Under the pieces are notes generated by a model, which was given only the letters and a program-made list of their open reading frames with translations, searched no databases and had not been told where the DNA came from. A stretch of 64,000 bases of DNA from Gymnogyps californianus. Its lineage: Eukaryota; Chordata; Aves; Accipitriformes; Cathartidae. The DNA lies in contig NC_059471.1 of assembly GCF_018139145.2 (NCBI RefSeq), forward strand, positions 81,118,520 through 81,182,519. Reading direction: 5' to 3'. Both the position numbers and the translations under genes were made by a program. Positions 1 through 11,185 of the stretch are shown here, piece by piece (positions within the stretch are counted from its first letter, which is position 1; every line of letters begins with the position of its first letter).

Positions 1-596
1 TCCATTAAACCTCTTTTCACCTGAATCTGGGAGATGTAAGGATGGCTTGGGAAGTGGAAAAATGGCTTTATGACCCATTTGACTACATTATGATATAAAT
101 AGGCAGGAAAAAAAAAATTGTTTTACACGACATTTTTTTTCCCATTTGGAAGATGCCTCTCAGGACCAGAGAATGGAAGGGTATCTTAGAATATAGTTCT
201 CTCAAAAGAAAACAGATGAAAGTAATATTGTTAAAGTAATATTAATTTAAGCAAATGTAGAAATCAGATATGTAATTGAGAGGGGTTTTTTAATAAAATA
301 TTAAGAGCTGTCAGCTGTAACAATCCTATCTACAGCAGTCATAGAAATTTTATTTTTCAGCTTAAAAAAAATGAATATTTACTCTGATCCTTCCTGGTAG
401 TAAGCAAGAGGCAAGAAATTCAGTATCTTAGGCATCGTAACACAACAGAACAAAACTGTCTCTTTTTAAGAGACACTGTTAGTATTTGATAAAGTGGTTT
501 TTTTACATTATAAGTAAAATACTCTTTAAATGAGAAGGTGTCTATCCTGAAGTGTATGTTTATCTTGTTGTGGTCAATGCTTTTTGTTGTTTACAG
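1..596 (+). other. WWC3: WWC3 intron (5' end outside window)
   Basis: AT-rich sequence ending in a good acceptor at 596. I see no exon, repeat family or other feature in it. Confidence 0.7.
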
Positions 597-764
597 GGCA
601 TTGCTCAGATAAACCTGACTGATGCAGAGAGTTCTGGTGAGATGCAGCTTCACTGGTATTCTGTTCAGATCTTCACTGGTTCAGACCCACAGAGAGTAAA
701 GAACAAAAACCAGTGTGAAGAAAGTATTCCCCGGTCTTCCGGAAATGTAACTACAGTTAAAACA
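597..764 (+). CDS. WWC3: WWC3 coding exon: end of C2 domain
   Basis: The acceptor is a pyrimidine-rich tract ending ttacag at 591-596, and the donor is gtatgg at 765. Both boundaries are phase 0, giving 56 codons. The exon starts GIAQINLTDAES and includes the MQLHWYSV strand typical of the last part of a KIBRA-type C2 domain, followed by a polar linker. The C2 domain of this family binds phospholipids, but the Ca2+/lipid-binding loops are upstream of the window. The final codons (VKT) join directly to DAVTALL in the next exon. An in-frame stop 12 nt past the donor shows that the reading frame does not continue into the intron. Confidence 0.88.
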
Positions 765-3700
765 GTATGGCTCTGAAAAAGTGATTTGTTTACTTTTATT
801 TGACCTGCTGGGTGGTTGGTTGTGATCTTATCTCAGGTGCAGTTTGTTTTTGAGGTGCACAGAAGGTGATACCTTAATTTAGCTCTTGTGGCAAGAGCTG
901 GATTTTAAAATAATAATTAAAAGCTAAATCATGTCTGGACAGGTGCTTGAAATAGTACTCTGTGTATGTTTGTATGCACACTTTCAGTCCAACTAACTAA
1001 AACTCATTAAAAATTTCTGCCACTGCACTTCAAGAGTTTGTCAAGAAAGGTGGTGCAATTTCCATCCTTGGAGATTTTTCAGCCCTTGACTGGGCCCTGA
1101 ACAACCTGATGTGGCTATGAAGCTGCCCCTGCTTTGGACAGGACATCAGACTAGGTGACCTCCAGAGGTCTCTTCTGAGCTAACTTGCTGGATGGTGCTC
1201 CACAGTGAGATAAAGTCTGCCTGGTTTCTGTGAGAAGTTGCATTCATGGAACACCATGTACTTTTTGATCATTAAGATTCAGGACAGATTGAGTTGGGTT
1301 TTTTTTGAGCATACAATGGCTATGTTTTTATGTAGTTTTCTCTGAATAATATACATTAAATACATTGACTTGTTCAAACCGTTTTATTTGAAGTCTAGTT
1401 TACCTTTCAGGATGCAGTGACAGCCCTGTTAGCTAGGACCACCGCCCAGCTGGAAGCAGTTGAGAGGGAGTTGGCAGAAGAGAGAGTGAAACTGGAGTAC
1501 ACAGAGGAGGAAATCCTGGAGATGGAAAGAAAGGAAGATCAGGCGGAAGCCATATCGGAAAGGTAAAACCAGTAATTTAAATACCTCATCACACAGCTGA
1601 GTGGTATTTACACTATGGGTATAGCCTGAAATACAGCAGGAGAAACAGCAGGTCCTTATTCTGAGAGGTGCTCCCTGTTAGTGTTACGAGTATAAAATTC
1701 TGTTGTTACGTGATGATAGCAAACAGGAGAAAACCTTATTTGAATAGCTGGCTGAGTTTAGAGGACTTGGAATTTGGGGAGTGGGAAAATATTGTATCAA
1801 ACAGAAACTTTGCTAGGAAGGCAACTGTAATGGGTTTGCAACAGCACTGTACTAAAAAAAATAAATAAAATTTTGTGGTGACATGGGAAAATGTCAGAGA
1901 TAGATATGCATTGCAATGCTTATGGAGTGAACATGCAACACAGCTTTTACTATTTCAGGGTTTATTACAATGCTATTTCATCATTAATAATACTCCTAGT
2001 TTGTTACATGAGTTGTGTTGTTCTTTTTGTTATTATTTTCTTAGTATTGTTATAAAGACCAGAACATAATGCTTTGAGAAAATTAGGGAAGGTGATTTTT
2101 TTTTTTTTTTTTTTTTTTTTGGCATGAAATGTATTTGCTTGTCTGCATCTGCAGAAATGCAAGCGGGATATGTTATCCCTTTGAAAATTCTGTATTTTTA
2201 TTGGAGAAATAATACTCTAAAATGATAAACTGACCTGGATAATGAAATATAGAAATGTGATGCATAATTGCATGGGGTTTTTTTAATACCTACAAAATTC
2301 TTGTGATGTTCTGACTTCAGGAGTTGGCAAGCAGAATCTGTTGACAGTGGATGCAGTAATTGCACCCAGACTAGTCCTCCTTATCCAGAGCCATTTTGCG
2401 GGGATTCGTTAGCTGGACACATGTTTGCAACTCAAGCAGGCCAGTACAGTTCTGGAAAAATGCAGCCTCCGCCACTAAAGGTAATGAGAGAAGACACTGC
2501 AGTACGGAAACTGCCACGCTGCCTGGCGCACATAGAGTGTGTTACTGCTGCTCCTTGAGTTTGAGTCCGAATTGATCAGGAGAGAAAAGAGTCAGAAATG
2601 ACATTAACAACCCTGTATGAGCACTGCCTTCATGACAGCAGTGTGCCTTTTGAGTTGTTAAAAATGCCCTAAAGGCTGGGGTTTTTTGTTTGCTTACTAG
2701 TTATTTCTGGACAGAACTAGTTTTTTATATCAAAAGGCAAGCTATTTTTACTGTGGCCTTTATCTAATCTGTAAATACACACTTGTATCAATGTCTGTTG
2801 ACTTGAAATTGTAACAGAAAAGATCATGATCAAATTCCAGTGCTCTTAGAAATAAGACTTTTTGAAGGAATTGTGAAGAAAGAAGCTTAATGTTTTAAGA
2901 ATTGCATTGCTGTTTCAGTGTTACAATAAATATAGCTGAAATTTTCAGAACAATTGTGCTGAAACTGATGTGTTTAAAAATCTTGTGTATTGAAGATATG
3001 AGACATTGAAAAAAAATCCTGAACCAGCTGAAATCAGCACACTTCCATTGAAGTAAAGGAACTTTTGATAAGCCGTTTGTGTTGCCTTTAGGGAAGATCA
3101 TACCTCCTATTGAGGAGTGAGTTATCTTAAAGTTTGGAAGCTTTGCTAGCATAGCATATGTTTTCTGTATTTCTGAATATTTTAGTGCTCTTGTATCGTT
3201 GTTTCAATAGTCTTTCAGTTCCCTTTTGTTGAGTTTCTTCTCTTCATTTGACTTCCTCCAGTTTTAAGGCGGTTGCTTGTTTCCGAGTCACCTTGCTTAT
3301 TGAAAGTTGACTCAGTTTTCTTCTGTTGAGGCTGGAGATCAGGTGGTAGCTTGGTTAATGCCCAATTGCCAATGCTGAATGCAGTCCTTGTGCTCTGCAG
3401 CTATGATTCATGTTATAACTGCATCTCATAATTGTTACTGTTCCAGCAAAGGCTTCTGAAAGGTAATCTTATAATTTTGAATTACCTAGTTTTAAAACTT
3501 TTTAAAAAATGAGGTGATTCACCCTCTGTTTTCAGTGCTCATTAAAACTTGAACCTAGCTAGCAGGGCAAATTGTTTACTTTTGATATTGTTGAAACGTC
3601 TGATTGTTTTTGGCAAGAGAGAGAAAATAAGGGAAAAATAAAAATTTTTCCTTCATTGAAATTCTAGGTGGATAAGGAAACTAACACTGAGGATCTGTTT

Positions 3701-6700
3701 CCTGAAGAAGTTGCTATTCTTCCAAAAGAGAGAACTAGCCGCAGGCCACGGGGTTCTGCTTTTGTTCGCAGTAGCACTATTGTTCGTTCCCAGACCTTCT
3801 CGCCTGGAGCACGAAGTCAATATGTTTGCAGAGTGAGTAAGGCTTAAAAAGAAGGGGGGGAGGGGCCTCCATACACGTATTTTGTACATTTTTGATAATT
3901 TCTTCTTAAGATTTTATTATATTTCTAAGAAACATACACTACTTTTTAATACTAATGAATAATCTTTCTTTGAATTTAAACATTGCAGTGCGGAAGAGGT
4001 CCCCTAGTTCTTTTTAAGCGTTTAAACCTGAATTTATTTCATTTAAAATTTAAGAATCTGTGACAAATTAGATATTAAGCTCTTTTCCCTGGCAACCTTA
4101 GATGTTAGGCTAGGATGATTGATTTTACAGAGGTACAGTGCTGCCTAATGAGGTGTATAAACAGTTAGCTTAGAAGCCATGTTTAACTTTCAGGTACCTA
4201 AAAGTTTGGGAAAGGGGACTGAATGCATAATCATAGGGTTAGTGCATAAATATTCTTAGGACTCTGGTTGCTGTCATCAATGTCAGTCATAGGGTGCCTG
4301 TTACAAGTGGGACCTAGGATTCCTGGGTGCACTGGTGCAAGTAATTGAGGATCAGCACAACAGTATTCAAGCTCACGTTAGCTGGTTGCTATGTTCAATG
4401 GCAAAAGGCTTATAAGCAGTTGGCTCACACTATTGCAGTTCAATACACGGGTATTGATTTTGCAATATTGGTGGAATGCACATAGCTTTAATTGTACTCT
4501 TTCATAAGCTTTTGAGAGCTTGAGTTTGAAAATGCAGTAATGATTTTTAACGTGTATGCTTTTTCCTAAACCAAGGATCTTCTGGTTTTTACTCTCTTAT
4601 TTACATTGCACGCAGTGCATCTATGGACCCCTTCAAATTCTTCAGTTTGATTTCTGGATTCCGTATCTGTTTATGATATAGGGAATGTGAGTAAAACACC
4701 CTCACACGCTAGAACAAAGATAGTGCAAAAAGGAAAAGATTGTTAAACACCCTCACTTAATCTGCATTTACTTAAAATTAGAGGGGGGGAAAAGTGGGAG
4801 ACTGTATTGTTTGTGCCCATGACAGTAAATGCTTTAGGAAGAAATATTATTGCCTTTAACTCTCCCTTCCCCCTTTTTTTAGGTTACATTGTCTTGGATA
4901 TGTAGTAGAATGCTTGATGAAACTTAGCTGTAAAACATTGACAGTTTTGAAGTTTCCTTGAATTATTGTAACTATGCAGTATAAGCACTGTTACATATAC
5001 ATTTTTATAAATAACTAAAGCTGAAAAAAGATCAGTTGCTTAAAACAAGACAGTTTCAGTGCATCTTAAAAAATGTCTCAAAAGCAAAAGAAAAAAAAAT
5101 CCAGATTTCTTAATGTAGATGACCTTGTAAGCAATCTATATTTTCGATATCTTTTCTAATCAGCTGTATCGCAGTGACAGTGACAGTTCAACCCTGCCAA
5201 GGAAGTCCCCTTTTGTCCGGAATACATTGGAGAGGCGTACTCTACGGTATAAGCAGGTATACCTAGGAAACTGGTTTTTACTTTTCATTAAGTTGCTAGA
5301 ACACTGGTACTTTTATACTTAACCTTAGAGGTCTACAGGTACATTCTGATGTTTTTAGGAAATGTATAAGGCTTCTGTAAGGTAATTGGGGAGAGGTGCG
5401 TGCTTTGGGTTTGCTTGGCATTTTTTAAGCTAAAAGGTAGGCATAGAGAAGTGAAATATAGTTGTGAACAATTATTGAGGAGGACAAAAAAAAGTGTGGC
5501 AGACAAAAATTAGTTTAACAGGGACTGAATTTGTATTGATTTAGATGTAAACTTTGTTAAATCTTTAAAATCTAGTTTGTGGTGCAGGGTGCAGGCCCAG
5601 AGAAGCGTGTGTGAATGTGACAGTAAAACATCCAGCTCCCCTGCCGTGCAGCCTAGCAAGCCATAGTATTTGAGGCCCAGGTATTCAGGAATGAATAGGT
5701 TAAGCTCTCCTTTCGCCCCCGTGCCACCCCGCACACTGCAGAACAAGTGGACAGAGAAGGGCAGGTAAGGCGTTAATGCCTTGTATATAAATTGCACACA
5801 GTTTAGCCTGGTCAGCAGAAGTTAATTTCTTGCTGGTGTAGGCAAGTAGGCAGCCATGCCTCCCATTTTGATTCAGAGTGTATCTTAAAACCAGTATTGA
5901 ATAAAGCCCTTTAAGGGGAATCTTGCTCAGTACAGTATTTTCTGACGTCATGACTCCATTATGAGTTTTTCATATTTCATCCCTTTTATTATCATCATAA
6001 CATGTAAGTTTAGTCCATAAACTTAAATTAGTTAAATATTTATAAGCCAAAAGGAGACTGTAAAAGGAGGTAGCAGAAAGCATTAATTGAAAAGGTTTAT
6101 GTGTGGTACAGAAAACCCCTACAGCTAGTTAGCCTTTCACTGTGGGATACAAATAAACTCTCCAAAACTTTGTGTCAAGAAAGACTTTGTGTGTGAAGTA
6201 AGTACAGAAAATGTATGCTCTATATAGCTAAAGATAGACCAGTATACCATGTTGAGAGTAACATATTGTGCATTTTATTTGAATCCTAATAACTCAGCAG
6301 TCCTGCAGATCATCTTTGGCTGAGCTTATGGCAAGGACGTCCTTAGACCTGGAGCTGGATCTCCAGGCATCCAGAACTAGACAGAGACAGCTGAACGAGG
6401 AGATATGTGTTTTAAGAGAGCTGAGACAGCGTCTGGAAGATGCCCAACTTAGAGGGCAGACAGATCTACCCCACTGGGTCCTTCGGGATGAGCGATTCCG
6501 AAACTTGTTGAAGGAAGCAGAAAGACAGGTATGGTAACGTGAGATGAGCACTCAACATGATCAGAAACTTCTGGTTTCAAAATTTCTTGATTGTGACAAG
6601 ATGTCTAAAGAGCTGTTTTTACAGAACTTCAAAAAATGAATGTTGCTTCTATATTGTTGAAGTTAGCACAATAAAAATTATTGCATTGATTATTACCAAA

Positions 6701-8949
6701 CTCTGTATTTATTTGAGGACAGTTACTGGAGAATGGCACTATTTGCCAAAGGCACTTTTTGTTTTGGTTTGGGGTTGGTTTGGTTTGGATTTTTTTGTTT
6801 TAGATGTTTATTATTGGAACTTTAATAATTTCCTTACTTCTGATCTTTGAAAGAAATTTTGCTGATTTGATATTTCATTTTTTACAAGTATTTGGAATGT
6901 TCCCTAAGTATGTGATTTTTTTTTAATTTTTTTTATTTTTTCCTGTTCTTGGAGAAGGAAGTTATAGGCAAAAAGTGGCAAAAAACTCCACAACAAACCA
7001 AATTGTAATTGGATTATCAGAGATGAAGAGTGAGTCTAAATTTATTTTAAGGTCTTGTTTGACAGATCTATGTGCAGTAAATTTCATGAATTGAATACAT
7101 ATCTGTCTGAAGAGCATTAAGAGATGAAACAACACGGTCAGTCTTTTGAGTTTATAGTTCTTAGATGATCAGCTAATTCAGACAATGTACTTGTGTGGTT
7201 TTACTGTGGTGAATGGGGAAAAAAATCCGTTATTTTAACCTGAGTATTCTTGTGTTTTATTTATTCACACAACAATTTTAAGCATTATGTTCTTGTTTTC
7301 AGACCAGACAGACCAAATTTGAACATCACCAAGAGCAAGCAGCTGAAAAGATGCTAAAGAAAGCATCAAAAGAAATATATCAGTTGCGTGGGCAAAATCA
7401 GAAGGAGCCTATTCAGGTGCAGACTTTTAGGTAAGTGGTAGTGTGTACTGAAATAGCATAGCAACAGTTCATTAGAAAGATTAAAGCTGTCTGAAGCATT
7501 TAGCTTAAATTCTGTGCGTCTTCTATATAGTCAGTAATTTTTAACTGTATATTGATTTGGACACAGGAGTTTCCTTTGAATTATTTGTAGTGTAAAGAGC
7601 CAAAGCTAAGGTAAAATTGCAGCATTAGAATTCTAAAACACATGAAATCAAAAAAGAAAAAAAATAAAGTCTTCAAGTGCAAACATAGCTTAGGTGATTC
7701 TTTCAACTTAGCCTTGTCACTATTAAGTTCCAATGATTTGTCAGTTCTTCAGTGCAAGCCTGTGGGTATAAATAGTTTGTTTAATGTAATACATATACAT
7801 TACTAGTAACACTCTCTCCCTAAAAATTACTCAATAATATTCCAGCTTTCTCTCAAGAAGCCTTTTCTTTGGACTTTTTTTCCTATTTCATCTGTGTTCA
7901 CATGGTATGTGTCCTCTCTTAGCTTTATTTTTTTTCTGACAGTTTATTTTGTGTACAAGTGGTATTGATAACCAATGTTCATTTCACAGGAAGACTTTAT
8001 TACTTCAGCATTAAAATTTTTATAGTTTTTATTGGGAGGGTAACAGAGTAAGAAAATGTTAGTGCAGCATAGATGTGGAGGACAGCTCAGCTACAATGTT
8101 ACATTATACTATTTCATACAGTGTTTAGATTTTTAGAACTTTTTTGCAGGGAATACTTAGGTGAAATAGAAAAGCTGTCTGTCCTTTAATGTAATTTTTT
8201 TGCTTGAATTATATTGGAAAGGTCTTTCTCACAAAGGTGGGGAAGGAAGGAAAAGGAATAGAAATTTTAGGGTTGTTTTTACATCTTATGTTTCTGGTAA
8301 GAAGAGAGGGGGTTTTATGCTTTGTCTACTTAGAAATTAAAAGATATGGGGAATTAAATAAAATGAGATGTAGAAAATGAAGCAAAAGCTGTCCTCCTTG
8401 TTTAAATTCTTGCCCTTTTTATGCACGCATCCATTTCTTATGACACTTACTTTACAGCATGTACTGTTTGCTCAATAAAGAAGCAAAAAGATGACTCTGA
8501 ATGCCGTCTGTTTTTTTTCCTTTTTTTGTAGGCATTATTGCAAAACGTACAAGGGTGAACTTTGCATTGCAGAAGGGGCTTACGCAGGGCTTGTCCTGTG
8601 AAACCTTTTTACAGTCAACTATGACTGATGTTCAATGAGTGGTATAAAGCTTCCACCTAAATTTTCAGAGATAGTAATTGTGTTCAACGGAATGTTGCCA
8701 AAAGTATACAGCGAGGTTTAATAGTTTTTGTAAGTTTCTTGTACTCAAATAAACCATCAGTTCAGTATGTAAGTAACAAACACTTAACCACTAACCAGAG
8801 TAAAGAAATCATGTTCTTGGGGGGAAAAAAAAAAGTAGGCATATACTTGATTGACTTCCTTTTTATCTTGTTTTGATCACAGAGAGAAGATAGCTTTTTT
8901 TACAAGACCAAGGATTAACATACCTCCTCTGCCAGCTGATGATGTATGA
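597..8949 (+). CDS. WWC3: WWC3 (KIBRA family), C-terminal part, 8 exons
   Basis: Eight exons join in frame (597-764, 1411-1562, 2321-2480, 3668-3832, 5164-5256, 6301-6528, 7303-7430, 8883-8949) to 1161 nt, or 386 codons plus TGA. The gene is 5'-partial: the WW domains and most of the C2 domain are off the left edge. In order the product shows the end of the C2 domain, a Glu-rich coiled coil, a Ser/Arg-rich segment with the aPKC-binding type motif FVRNTLERR, a second coiled coil and the terminal ADDV. WWC proteins are cytoplasmic or cortical scaffolds that promote LATS1/2 activity in Hippo signalling and bind aPKC; this is family knowledge. WWC3 is chosen over WWC1 or WWC2 because the sequence agrees with human WWC3 as I remember it, and because CLCN4 lies next downstream as on human Xp22.2. 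All introns are GT-AG. Confidence 0.93.
765..1410 (+). other. WWC3: WWC3 intron holding a CR1 fragment
   Basis: GT-AG intron of 646 bp in phase 0. Its central part (about 1045-1190) is a diverged CR1 tail, and the rest is unremarkable. Confidence 0.85.
1045..1190 (+). mobile_element. CR1 LINE 3' fragment, diverged
   Basis: The sequence carries the order of landmarks of a CR1 tail: ccatccttggagatttt, then gggccctgaacaacctgatg, then ctaggtgacctccagaggtct. These correspond to the 3' UTR of avian CR1 elements in plus orientation. The copy is 5'-truncated and mutated, with no coding capacity. CR1 is the dominant non-LTR retrotransposon in birds and reptiles. Confidence 0.8.
1411..1562 (+). CDS. 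WWC3: WWC3 coding exon: Glu-rich coiled coil
   Basis: The acceptor is tacctttcag and the donor gtaaaa. The exon is 152 nt, starts in phase 0 and ends in phase 2, so an Arg codon is split with the next exon. It encodes DAVTALLARTTAQLEAVERE and then a run rich in Glu and Lys. The heptad-like spacing of Leu, Val and Ile indicates a coiled coil, as in the region following C2 in WWC proteins. The match to WWC3 is close at nearly every position I can recall. Confidence 0.93.
1563..2320 (+). other. WWC3: WWC3 intron
   Basis: GT-AG intron of 758 bp in phase 2. It contains a 25-base poly-T run at 2096-2120 and short open frames that show no coding character. Confidence 0.85.
2096..2120 (+). repeat. 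Poly-T run of 25
   Basis: An uninterrupted mononucleotide T tract. Its length is likely variable and prone to sequencing error. Confidence 0.9.
2321..2480 (+). CDS. WWC3: WWC3 coding exon: Ser/Pro/Cys-rich linker
   Basis: The acceptor is ctgacttcag and the donor gtaatg. The 160 nt complete the split Arg codon and add 53 codons. The product contains SWQAESVDSGCSNCTQTSPP and then a less conserved Gly/Gln/Pro-rich stretch ending PPPLK. The conserved DSGCSNCTQTSPPYPEP core is a recognisable WWC-family feature and is likely disordered. No enzymatic motif is present. Confidence 0.9.
2481..3667 (+). other. WWC3: WWC3 intron
   Basis: GT-AG intron of 1187 bp in phase 0. No repeat family or additional exon is recognised. 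Confidence 0.85.
3668..3832 (+). CDS. WWC3: WWC3 coding exon: phospho-rich basic linker
   Basis: The acceptor is gaaattctag and the donor gtgagt. The exon is 165 nt (55 codons), phase 0 at both ends. It encodes VDKETNTEDLF, then a basic Ser/Arg stretch with two related motifs, SAFVRSSTIVRSQTF and ARSQYVCR. FVR(S/N) sequences of this kind form the aPKC-associated region of KIBRA, and the Ser/Thr residues in basic context are plausible kinase sites by inference. Confidence 0.92.
3833..5163 (+). other. WWC3: WWC3 intron
   Basis: GT-AG intron of 1331 bp in phase 0. Nothing beyond AT-rich unique sequence is seen. Confidence 0.85.
5164..5256 (+). CDS. WWC3: WWC3 coding exon: aPKC-binding motif
   Basis: A 93-nt exon of 31 codons, phase 0 at both ends, with acceptor ttctaatcag and donor gtatac. 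It encodes LYRSDSDSSTLPRK followed by SPFVRNTLERRTLRYKQ. The second half corresponds to the short basic segment by which KIBRA binds and inhibits atypical PKC; that role is family knowledge and is inferred for this protein. The acidic SDSDSS run just before it resembles casein-kinase-type phosphorylation sequence. Confidence 0.93.
5257..6300 (+). other. WWC3: WWC3 intron
   Basis: GT-AG intron of 1044 bp in phase 0. It ends in the tandem acceptor at 6295-6300. No other feature is recognised. Confidence 0.85.
6295..6300 (+). promoter_or_regulatory. WWC3: Tandem NAGNAG splice acceptor
   Basis: The bases just before the coding exon are cagcag, giving two possible AG acceptors three nucleotides apart. 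Splicing at the first would insert a single Gln before the SCRSS sequence without changing frame. NAGNAG acceptors are an established source of one-residue isoforms. Which one is used here cannot be told from the sequence; I take the second because it restores the family sequence I recall. Confidence 0.7.
6301..6528 (+). CDS. WWC3: WWC3 coding exon: second coiled coil
   Basis: A 228-nt exon of 76 codons, phase 0 at both ends, with donor gtatgg. It encodes SCRSSLAELMARTSLDLELD, then a long helical stretch rich in Leu, Arg, Glu and Gln through RQRLEDAQLRGQTDLP and LLKEAERQ. This is the C-terminal coiled coil of the WWC family. The start at 6301 uses the downstream AG of a tandem cagcag acceptor; use of the upstream AG would add one Gln. 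Confidence 0.94.
6529..7302 (+). other. WWC3: WWC3 intron
   Basis: GT-AG intron of 774 bp in phase 0. It contains a ggttt-rich simple stretch near 6760-6800 and T-rich runs near 6918-6945. Confidence 0.85.
7303..7430 (+). CDS. WWC3: WWC3 coding exon: helical C-terminal region
   Basis: The acceptor is tcttgttttcag and the donor gtaagt. The exon is 128 nt, starts in phase 0 and ends in phase 2. It encodes TRQTKFEHHQEQAAEKMLKK, continues through KEIYQLRGQ and ends KEPIQVQTFR with the Arg codon split. The helix continues from the previous exon. The strong donor makes the boundary secure. Confidence 0.94.
7431..8882 (+). other. WWC3: WWC3 last intron
   Basis: GT-AG intron of 1452 bp in phase 2. 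It holds the candidate intronic poly(A) signal at 8474. No coding exon was found inside it. Confidence 0.85.
8474..8479 (+). other. WWC3: Candidate intronic polyadenylation signal
   Basis: AATAAA in the last WWC3 intron is followed about 25-40 nt later by gccgtctg and a long T run, a good GU/U-rich downstream element. Its use would truncate WWC3 before the exon that carries the ADDV tail. This rests on motif evidence only. Confidence 0.3.
8883..8949 (+). CDS. WWC3: WWC3 last coding exon with PDZ ligand
   Basis: The acceptor is ttttgatcacag. The first base completes the split Arg codon, then EKIAFFTRPRINIPPLPADDV is followed by TGA at 8947-8949. The terminal ADDV is the conserved PDZ-binding tail of KIBRA-family proteins. 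The conserved tail and the stop agree exactly with the expected WWC3 C terminus. Confidence 0.95.
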
Positions 8950-9057
8950 CATGTTGCATTGTAAACATGAAGTATTTATCGCTTTTATTTTAATGAAGTT
9001 ATTAGATTAGCCAAGTTTCTTTAAAAAAAAATTGTGCAAAAGCTAATATACACGTTT

Positions 9058-9135
9058 TGTAAAAAATAAAAAAAGTAAAAAAAGTAAAAGTAAACAAAAA
9101 CATATATATAAATATATATACATATATATTTTATA
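9058..9135 (+). repeat. A-rich and TA dinucleotide tract
   Basis: Repeated aaaagt/aaaaat units pass into alternating catatatata sequence. It is simple-sequence DNA in the WWC3 3' UTR about 110 bp after the stop codon, and is likely length-polymorphic. Confidence 0.8.
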
Positions 9136-10994
9136 ATAGCGACTGCAACAAGGCTTGGTTTTTCCTTGTTGTGAAACTGACATCTCTGAAGACAACTTAT
9201 TTTATAAAAGATCGACTATCCTGTTAAGAGCGTGTACAGTTTTTATGCTGTTTTATTTGACTTAAAGGCTGGAAGACAGAAACAAAGTGAGTTCAGGCAA
9301 ATTCACTGTAGTGTAATTTATTTATAGTGCCTTTTTTCCTTGAAGGAAAATACCTACTTTAAGATGTATTTTAAGACTGAAATTTTGTTCTTCAGTATTT
9401 GTCATACAGTAGAATGGAACCATTGAGCTGGTTTTGTTTCTGATACCTGAAATGAAAATACTATGTTCTAAAATTGTCACTTTTTTCAGCTTTATTATCT
9501 GTAGCTTATTATGTACATTGTATCCTTTAGCACTGTCTGTTATAGCAAAATATTATCACCTGCAATGTGTTTAACACTGATTAGAAGTGATGTTAAACAT
9601 TGCAGAATTCATTTGCATGTTCTTACTGTGCACTAATAGATTGTTTTCATTTCAGTTGTGTCTAAAGTATCTTTATATTCTTAACTAGATTCTCAGTTTA
9701 AACGGAGGAAGGAAAAGGGTTGACAGGTCTTTGTTTTGCTGTTTAATGAAAAGGGAGTTAAAAGAGCAATGTGAGCTGGCTGTGTGGAAAGACCGCTAAA
9801 GGAATATTATAGTAATTTCTATGGTTTTAAAGATTCTGATCTGATTCAGGAAAGTACATATGCGCTGATTTCGGAAAGCAGATGCATTAAGTAAGGGTGC
9901 TTAAACACATCTTCATCCTAAAGGATGTGCTTTGAGGTTACTGCATGCAAGTTCTGTTGAGCAGTGACACTTTCCAGGAGGAAGGTGTATAATTCTGGAA
10001 GGTACAGCTCACCTGATTGCTAGTTGGACCAGCTAAAATCCGGTAAGAAATAATTTTACTTGTGACCGTTCGTTTTAATGAAAGACTGTCGCCCTAAATT
10101 CCCGAGAATGCCAGTTTTGTGTCCTTGCATCCTGCAAGTATGTAAAAATACTTCTTTACTAAGCTACTACAATAGAGTTTCTCATATTTTTCTAATTATA
10201 CATTACCTACAAAGAGAGGTGCCCAACACAAGACTGACTTTTTGCAAATTGCTGGAATCTCCTAGAAGGAAGATCATGCTGTCTCTTAATTAAAGTAAAG
10301 GTCAAATTGGTTCCAGATTTTTATATGTCAGGAAACGAAAATAACAACAGCCAAAAACTAAATGGACCTATCAGAACCAATCAGAATATTTTCACATATT
10401 TTGTAAGTGTTCTTTGTGAGTTTCAAGAGCTTACACTCTGTTACCTTGTCAAAGATCAGGAAAACCTGAAAGTGAAACTGAATTGCTTTTACTTGTCCAA
10501 GCTGAGGCAAAAAGTAATGGGAAAAAAGATTGTAAACCTAAGTCATTAATCAATGAGAATGATTAATGCAGACATTTAATTTTAAGGTAGTATTCCCTGT
10601 TTCCTAGTATGGCCTGTAATCATTACAGGCATCAAGTGATTCGATCGTATAGCAATATATGTGAAATTAAAGTATATTTAGCATTTATCATGCTAACCAT
10701 CCTGAAGTCTGGTTTTGCCAGTAAGCTTCGGTGGGCGTATATTTGGTACCTTGGGTGCAACTAGACCTATTCAGAAACTATGCAGATAAAAACCAAATCG
10801 TGTAAGAAATTTTTAGTGTTTGGGTAAAAGTCTAGGGGACAGCAAGCTTTTCAGTGCTCATTACTTCAGAAGACCAGTTAGTCAGAATTTCCCGTCTCAT
10901 TTTCAGTGGAGGCCCTTACATAGTAGTGTTTATCAAAAGTTACCATGCCGTGACACCAGAAGTACTTGCTGTATACTAAGAACAGACGACACCG

Positions 10995-11185
10995 TGTTCC
11001 CACGAGGGTGGTCAGGTACCGGAAGAGGTTGCCCAGAGCGGTGGAGCTCTCTGTCCATGGAGGGCTTGAGGACTTGCCTGGATGTAGCCCGGAGCATCCT
11101 GGTCGCATTAGGCCTGCTTTGAGCAGGGGTTGGGGTAGGGACCTCCTTTCCACCCGAAATTGTTCTGTGACTGTATAATGAAGGG
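10995..11185 (+). mobile_element. CR1 LINE 3' end in WWC3 3' UTR
   Basis: It contains gaagaggttgcccagagc, then ccatggagggcttgaggac, then gggacctcctttccaccc, close to the avian CR1 3' UTR in plus orientation, and ends near the typical attctatga-like terminus (attgttctgtgactg). It is 5'-truncated. CpG-containing positions survive (acgacaccg, cccgaaat), which hints that it is younger than the copy in the upstream intron. Confidence 0.85.

Noticed and set aside
597..8949. Assignment to WWC1 or WWC2 instead of WWC3
   Set aside because: The exon sequences agree better with WWC3 as I remember it, and CLCN4 immediately downstream fits only the WWC3 locus.
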